A stretch of DNA of 64,000 bases from an uncultured Pelagibacteraceae bacterium (lineage in GTDB: Bacteria; Pseudomonadota; Alphaproteobacteria; Pelagibacterales; Pelagibacteraceae), in contig CACIVM010000003.1 in the NCBI GenBank assembly GCA_902590115.1, positions 1-64,000 on the forward strand. The letters run 5' to 3'. The notes beneath the pieces were generated by a model, which was not told where the DNA came from, did no database searches, and saw only the letters and a list, made by a program, of their open reading frames with translations. This document shows positions 61,070-64,000 of the stretch, one piece after another. How positions within the stretch are numbered: the stretch's first letter is position 1; every line of letters starts with the position of its first letter. Position numbers and translations under genes: made by a program.

Positions 61070-61582
61070 GATTTTTTTTAGATCTTCTATTCGAATTTCT
61101 TCATATTTTTCAAAGGGTTGAACAATCCATGGGTTATAATCTAATCTTTGAGCACAAAAATCCGGCTCAAATGTTGAGTCAGCTTTTTTCCATAAAACAG
61201 CAGTTTTAATGTCTTTGATCTTACCTTTTAAGGACTTATAATTTTTTAACCATTCGATACTTCGATTAAGCGTCACTCCAGTATCAGATAAATCATCGCA
61301 TAACAGAATGTTACCACTCATATTTTGAACAGTTGAGCTAAGCTCTCTAGAAAATATGAGTTCTCCTTGCTGATCCTCTATGTCTTTACCTGAGTAAGAT
61401 TCAACGGCAAGATAAGCACATTTTAATTTAAATACTCTACTTAAAACATCAATTATTGGTGCACCTCCTCGCATAATGCCAATAAGAAGATCGGGTTTAT
61501 AGCCACTGTCGTAAATCTTTATTGCAAGCTTTTCAACAATTTGATTATACTCTTTCCAGTCAATGATTAGTTTCTTTGCCAT
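61058..61582 (-). CDS. Purine phosphoribosyltransferase (Gpt-like)
   Basis: 174 aa type I phosphoribosyltransferase. PRPP-binding loop I-L-L-C-D-D-L-S-D-T-G-V-T-L near residue 92 and the diphosphate loop I-G-I-M-R-G-G near 35; the hood has D-Y-N-P-W-I-V-Q-P-F near 148, as in xanthine/guanine enzymes. It converts imported bases to nucleotides; convergent purine permease supports this. Confidence 0.82.
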   Translation of the reverse strand: MAKKLIIDWKEYNQIVEKLAIKIYDSGYKPDLLIGIMRGGAPIIDVLSRVFKLKCAYLAVESYSGKDIEDQQGELIFSRELSSTVQNMSGNILLCDDLSDTGVTLNRSIEWLKNYKSLKGKIKDIKTAVLWKKADSTFEPDFCAQRLDYNPWIVQPFEKYEEIRIEDLKKIKKT

Positions 61583-61615
61583 AAAAAAAATTAAATTATT
61601 TTGAAGGAGTTGTAA

Positions 61616-61903
61616 ATGAAAGGATACGTTGTTTGTGTTTATAAAAGTATAAGTAGTGAAAAAAAACTTAAAGAATACGCTGTTATGGCTAGAGCAGCAG
61701 TTGAAAAATATAAAGGTAAATTCCTTGTGAGAGGTGGAAAGTCAAAAATAAATGAAGGTGAAAGTTCTCCTAGAACAGTTGTTATAGAGTTTTCATCTTT
61801 TGATGAAGCTAATAATTTTTATAATTCCGAGGAATATCAAAAAGCTCACTCTATTTTAGAAAATCACGCAATAAGACAACATCAAACTATTGAGGGTATT
61901 TAG
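61616..61903 (+). CDS. DUF1330 family protein
   Basis: 95 aa ferredoxin-like (dimeric alpha-beta barrel) protein: K-G-Y-V-V-C-V-Y at the start, F-L-V-R-G-G-K near residue 36, V-V-I-E-F-S-S-F-D-E-A near 56 and the Y-N-S-E-E-Y-Q near 70. Members are common and of unknown function; some act on small reactive carbonyls. TTGAAGGAG precedes the ATG. The stop overlaps that of the next gene. Confidence 0.85.
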   Translation: MKGYVVCVYKSISSEKKLKEYAVMARAAVEKYKGKFLVRGGKSKINEGESSPRTVVIEFSSFDEANNFYNSEEYQKAHSILENHAIRQHQTIEGI

Positions 61904-62523
61904 TATTGTATTGGCTCATCATCGATTGACCTCCATAAATACCAGGTAGCCACCGAGCAATAAGGAGAATATCTTTTTTGAAGCTTGTCTAAGAATTTTT
62001 TTGGTGGAAAATATTTCTTTTTATAATTATTAGAAATGGCTCTTAATAATCCAATATCTTGAATTGGCCAAATATTTGAACGATTAAATGTAAATAATAA
62101 AATCATTTCAGCGCTCCACCTGCCAATCTGTCTCAAACTAGATAAATATTCAATTGCTTCTTCATCATCTAATTTTTTGATTAAACTTGGATCAAATTCT
62201 TTGTTAATTAATTTTAAAGCTAGCTCCTTGATGCCTCTTGCCTTTTGCCTACTTAAACCACAGGATCTTATCTGAGCTGAAGATAGTTTAGACACGTTAG
62301 CGGGATTAATTTTGCTAACTTTTATCCTAAATTTTTTAAACACTGCATTAGCTGCAGAAACACTTATTTGTTGTCCAATTATACTTTTACATAAAGAAAA
62401 GAAAATATCTTTACGCGTTGTTAAAAATTTGTCATTGTACTTCTTAATTAAATTTTTGATCACCTTATCTTTTTTTGATAACGACCTTGTGGCTTTATTC
62501 CAGTAATCTGGTTTTTTTTTCAC
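61900..62523 (-). CDS. DNA-3-methyladenine glycosylase, AlkA-like (HhH-GPD)
   Basis: Removes alkylated bases. 207 aa with the helix-hairpin-helix L-R-Q-I-G-R-W-S-A-E-M near residue 131 and the catalytic aspartate in W-P-I-Q-D-I-G near 153. It lacks the N-terminal domain of E. coli AlkA, like yeast Mag1-type enzymes. Starts with GTG overlapping the TGA of the transporter gene. Confidence 0.9.
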   Translation of the reverse strand: MKKKPDYWNKATRSLSKKDKVIKNLIKKYNDKFLTTRKDIFFSLCKSIIGQQISVSAANAVFKKFRIKVSKINPANVSKLSSAQIRSCGLSRQKARGIKELALKLINKEFDPSLIKKLDDEEAIEYLSSLRQIGRWSAEMILLFTFNRSNIWPIQDIGLLRAISNNYKKKYFPPKKFLDKLQKRYSPYCSVATWYLWRSIDDEPIQY

Positions 62524-63398
62524 GATCTTGGACTTACAATTTGTTTTTTTAGTTTTGTTTCTCTCATAAAGATTATTAACGAGCTAGTAATAATTAAACC
62601 TGCACCAATTAAAGTTAAAACTCTTGGAATTTCATTCCAAATGAAATAGCCGAGCAAAATAGCAAATACAAGATTTAAGTATTTTGTTGGTGTGACTAAA
62701 GAAGCTTCAGCAACTCTTAAAGATATTGTAAGCAAAATATTCGCTACTGATCCAATGATGCCTGTAAATATCAATAGAAATAACTCAAATTTATTGGGCA
62801 TAACCCAGCCAAAAGGTAAAGTGCACAAACCAACCAGCATACTTAACACTGAAAAGTATAAAGCAATCCTGTAATTAGGTTCTGAGGTGGATAAACTTCT
62901 TATACTTAAAGCAACGCATGCAAAAAAAATGCAAAATATTATTGGAAAAACATAATAAATATTCAGTTCTTCATAAGCTGGTTTTATAATTAAAAGCATT
63001 CCAACAAAGCCTATGAAAACTGCTGACCATCTTCTAATTCCAACTTTTTCTGAGAGAAAAAATATCGATCCTAATGTAACAAATATAGGTCCTCCAAAAG
63101 TAAGACTTACCACATCTGCTAACGGTATCTTTCTCAAAGCTATAAAAAGAGCAATTATTGCTAATGTTCCTGATATAGCTCTAAATGCGTGTAATTTTGG
63201 TCTAGTAGTTTTATAGAAAGTTTTTAATTCATTTCTTGGCACTAACATCAAAATGGGTATTAAACCAAAAAAAAACCTTGCAAATAAAACTTCACCTACG
63301 GGAAATTGATCAAGCCACTTTACACATGCGTCCATCATGGCAAAACATGCCACTGATGCAATACCGTACAATACGCCTATTTGATTTTTTGTAAGCAA
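62520..63398 (-). CDS. EamA/DMT family transporter
   Basis: 292 aa with ten hydrophobic segments in two EamA repeats (residues 9-140 and 155-285), typical start G-V-L-Y-G-I-A-S-V-A-C-F-A-M-M-D near 8 and the first-repeat end F-V-G-M-L-L-I-I-K-P near 130. Exports or imports small metabolites; substrate unknown. Starts with TTG 63398, preceded by AAAGGA; no suitable ATG is near. Confidence 0.88.
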   Translation of the reverse strand: MLTKNQIGVLYGIASVACFAMMDACVKWLDQFPVGEVLFARFFFGLIPILMLVPRNELKTFYKTTRPKLHAFRAISGTLAIIALFIALRKIPLADVVSLTFGGPIFVTLGSIFFLSEKVGIRRWSAVFIGFVGMLLIIKPAYEELNIYYVFPIIFCIFFACVALSIRSLSTSEPNYRIALYFSVLSMLVGLCTLPFGWVMPNKFELFLLIFTGIIGSVANILLTISLRVAEASLVTPTKYLNLVFAILLGYFIWNEIPRVLTLIGAGLIITSSLIIFMRETKLKKQIVSPRS

Positions 63399-63429
63399 TT
63401 TAATATCCTTTGATACTATTTAACATAAA

Positions 63430-63888
63430 ATGACGAATTTGAGAAAAGCGATTATCTGTGGTGGTTGTTTCTGGGGAATTGAAGAAAACTTCAGAACCAA
63501 ACCTGGAATTATATCAACAGAGGTAGGCTATGCAGGAGGCAATAGCAATAACACTAGTTATGAGGATGTGTGTTCAGGAAAAACAGGTCATGCAGAGTGT
63601 GTAAAATTGACTTATGATGAAAAATTAATTTCATATGAAAAAATATTGGATCTTTTCTTCAAAATGCATGATCCAACACAAAAGGACATGCAATACCCTG
63701 ATATCGGTACGCAATATAGGAGTGAGATATTCTATGTTGATGAAACTCAAAAAAAAATAGCATTAATGGAAAAAAATAAATTTAATAATTTACATAAAAA
63801 TAAAGTAGTTACAAATATTAACCCACTGAGCACATACGTAAAAGCAGAAGAATATCATCAAAAATATATATTCAAAAAAAATAGATGA
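63430..63888 (+). CDS. msrA: Peptide methionine sulfoxide reductase A
   Basis: Repairs oxidised methionine with thioredoxin. 152 aa with active-site G-G-C-F-W-G-I-E (Cys13), G-Y-A-G-G near residue 34 and D-P-T-Q-K-D near 80, D-I-G-T-Q-Y-R-S near 91. Slightly shorter than usual at the C-terminus. It overlaps the next gene as ATGA. Confidence 0.93.
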   Translation: MTNLRKAIICGGCFWGIEENFRTKPGIISTEVGYAGGNSNNTSYEDVCSGKTGHAECVKLTYDEKLISYEKILDLFFKMHDPTQKDMQYPDIGTQYRSEIFYVDETQKKIALMEKNKFNNLHKNKVVTNINPLSTYVKAEEYHQKYIFKKNR

Positions 63889-64000
63889 AACCTTTAGTTG
63901 AAACAGATTGGTTGCTAAAAAATATAAAAAATGTAAAAATAATCGATGCATCTTGGCACTTACCGAATTCTGGAAGAATAGCAGAAGAAGAATTCAAAAA
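63885..64000 (+). CDS. sseA: Thiosulfate/3-mercaptopyruvate sulfurtransferase, N-terminal fragment
   Basis: 38 codons before the window ends: begins MKPLVETDWLLKNIKN, followed by V-K-I-I-D-A-S-W-H-L-P, the typical opening of the first rhodanese domain of SseA. The start overlaps the stop of msrA. The catalytic cysteine would be in the missing second domain. Confidence 0.75.
   Translation, partial: MKPLVETDWLLKNIKNVKIIDASWHLPNSGRIAEEEFK

Noticed and set aside
1..64000. tRNA, rRNA, CRISPR, insertion sequences, prophage
   Set aside because: No cloverleaf, repeat-spacer series, transposase, integrase or phage genes seen on either strand by eye.

Overview
The window is a dense, very AT-rich bacterial chromosome segment with almost no intergenic DNA, runs of A and T in coding sequence, lysine-rich proteins, 1 to 20 nt gene overlaps and several convergent genes that share one TTAA for both stop codons. 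Gene content (GcrA, malate synthase G next to accA, the accD-folC pair, a PlcP-Agt lipid-remodelling pair, PstSCAB-PhoUBR) fits a free-living marine alphaproteobacterium of the SAR11/Pelagibacterales type. The lineage call is inferred from gene content and composition; no 16S gene is present. I see no tRNA, rRNA, CRISPR array, transposase or prophage.

Layout. 1-10.2 kb: start of accA, glcB, the conserved recR-ybaB-dnaX block with the small SRP RNA just ahead of dnaX, pheA, kdsB, a membrane cytochrome c, argF-argD and an ABC-2 permease. 10.3-12.3 kb: gcrA, then a small membrane protein, an arsenate reductase and an aquaporin that may be an arsenite channel. 12.4-27.2 kb: a phosphate region with ppx, ppk1, sixA, phoB, phoU, pstB, pstA, pstC, pstS, an unknown secreted protein, phoR, then agt and plcP and a divergent diacylglycerol-kinase-family gene. 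Upstream of both pstS and plcP lies the same direct-repeat motif (TTTTAAC-N4-CTGTAAC in the gene direction), the likely local Pho box. 27.3-41.6 kb: a lysine-rich small protein, an SMR-type protein, an NAD-binding epimerase-like protein, an RNase D-like exonuclease, kdsD-lptC-lptB, then a long + strand run aroA-cmk-rpsA-ihfB-pyrF-trpF-trpB-trpA-accD-folC and convergent trxA. 41.6-47.4 kb: sbcB, a two-gene cassette of unknown function with a ribbon-helix-helix-like protein next to a large inverted repeat, rmuC, small membrane proteins, a flavodoxin-fold oxidoreductase, a frameshifted membrane-protein gene and an SRAP protein. 47.4-64 kb: a TauD-type dioxygenase, purK-purE, ybgC, a secreted NAPE-PLD-like metallohydrolase, a charged unknown protein, cfa, a DapA-family protein, a GT9 glycosyltransferase, a J-domain protein, an S9 oligopeptidase, an Hsp20 gene with a heat-shock-type promoter, an NCS2 purine permease convergent with a phosphoribosyltransferase, a DNA glycosylase, an EamA transporter, msrA and the start of sseA.

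How it fits together. The central third looks like one physiological programme for low phosphate: sensing (PhoR/PhoB/PhoU), high-affinity uptake (PstSCAB), polyphosphate storage and use (Ppk1/Ppx), and replacement of phospholipids by glycolipids (PlcP removes the head group from phospholipid, Agt glycosylates the diacylglycerol, the DAG-kinase-family enzyme may return diacylglycerol to phosphatidate). Arsenate enters through phosphate transporters, so the nearby arsC-aquaporin pair may protect phosphate-starved cells; a weaker Pho-box-like sequence sits upstream of it. The other notable signals are tryptophan synthase subunits that have both lost the residues of the known alphaAsp56-betaLys167 contact, a FolC with altered ATP-binding motifs, an SMR protein without its essential glutamate, and an almost perfect 57-bp inverted repeat beside a small putative regulator.
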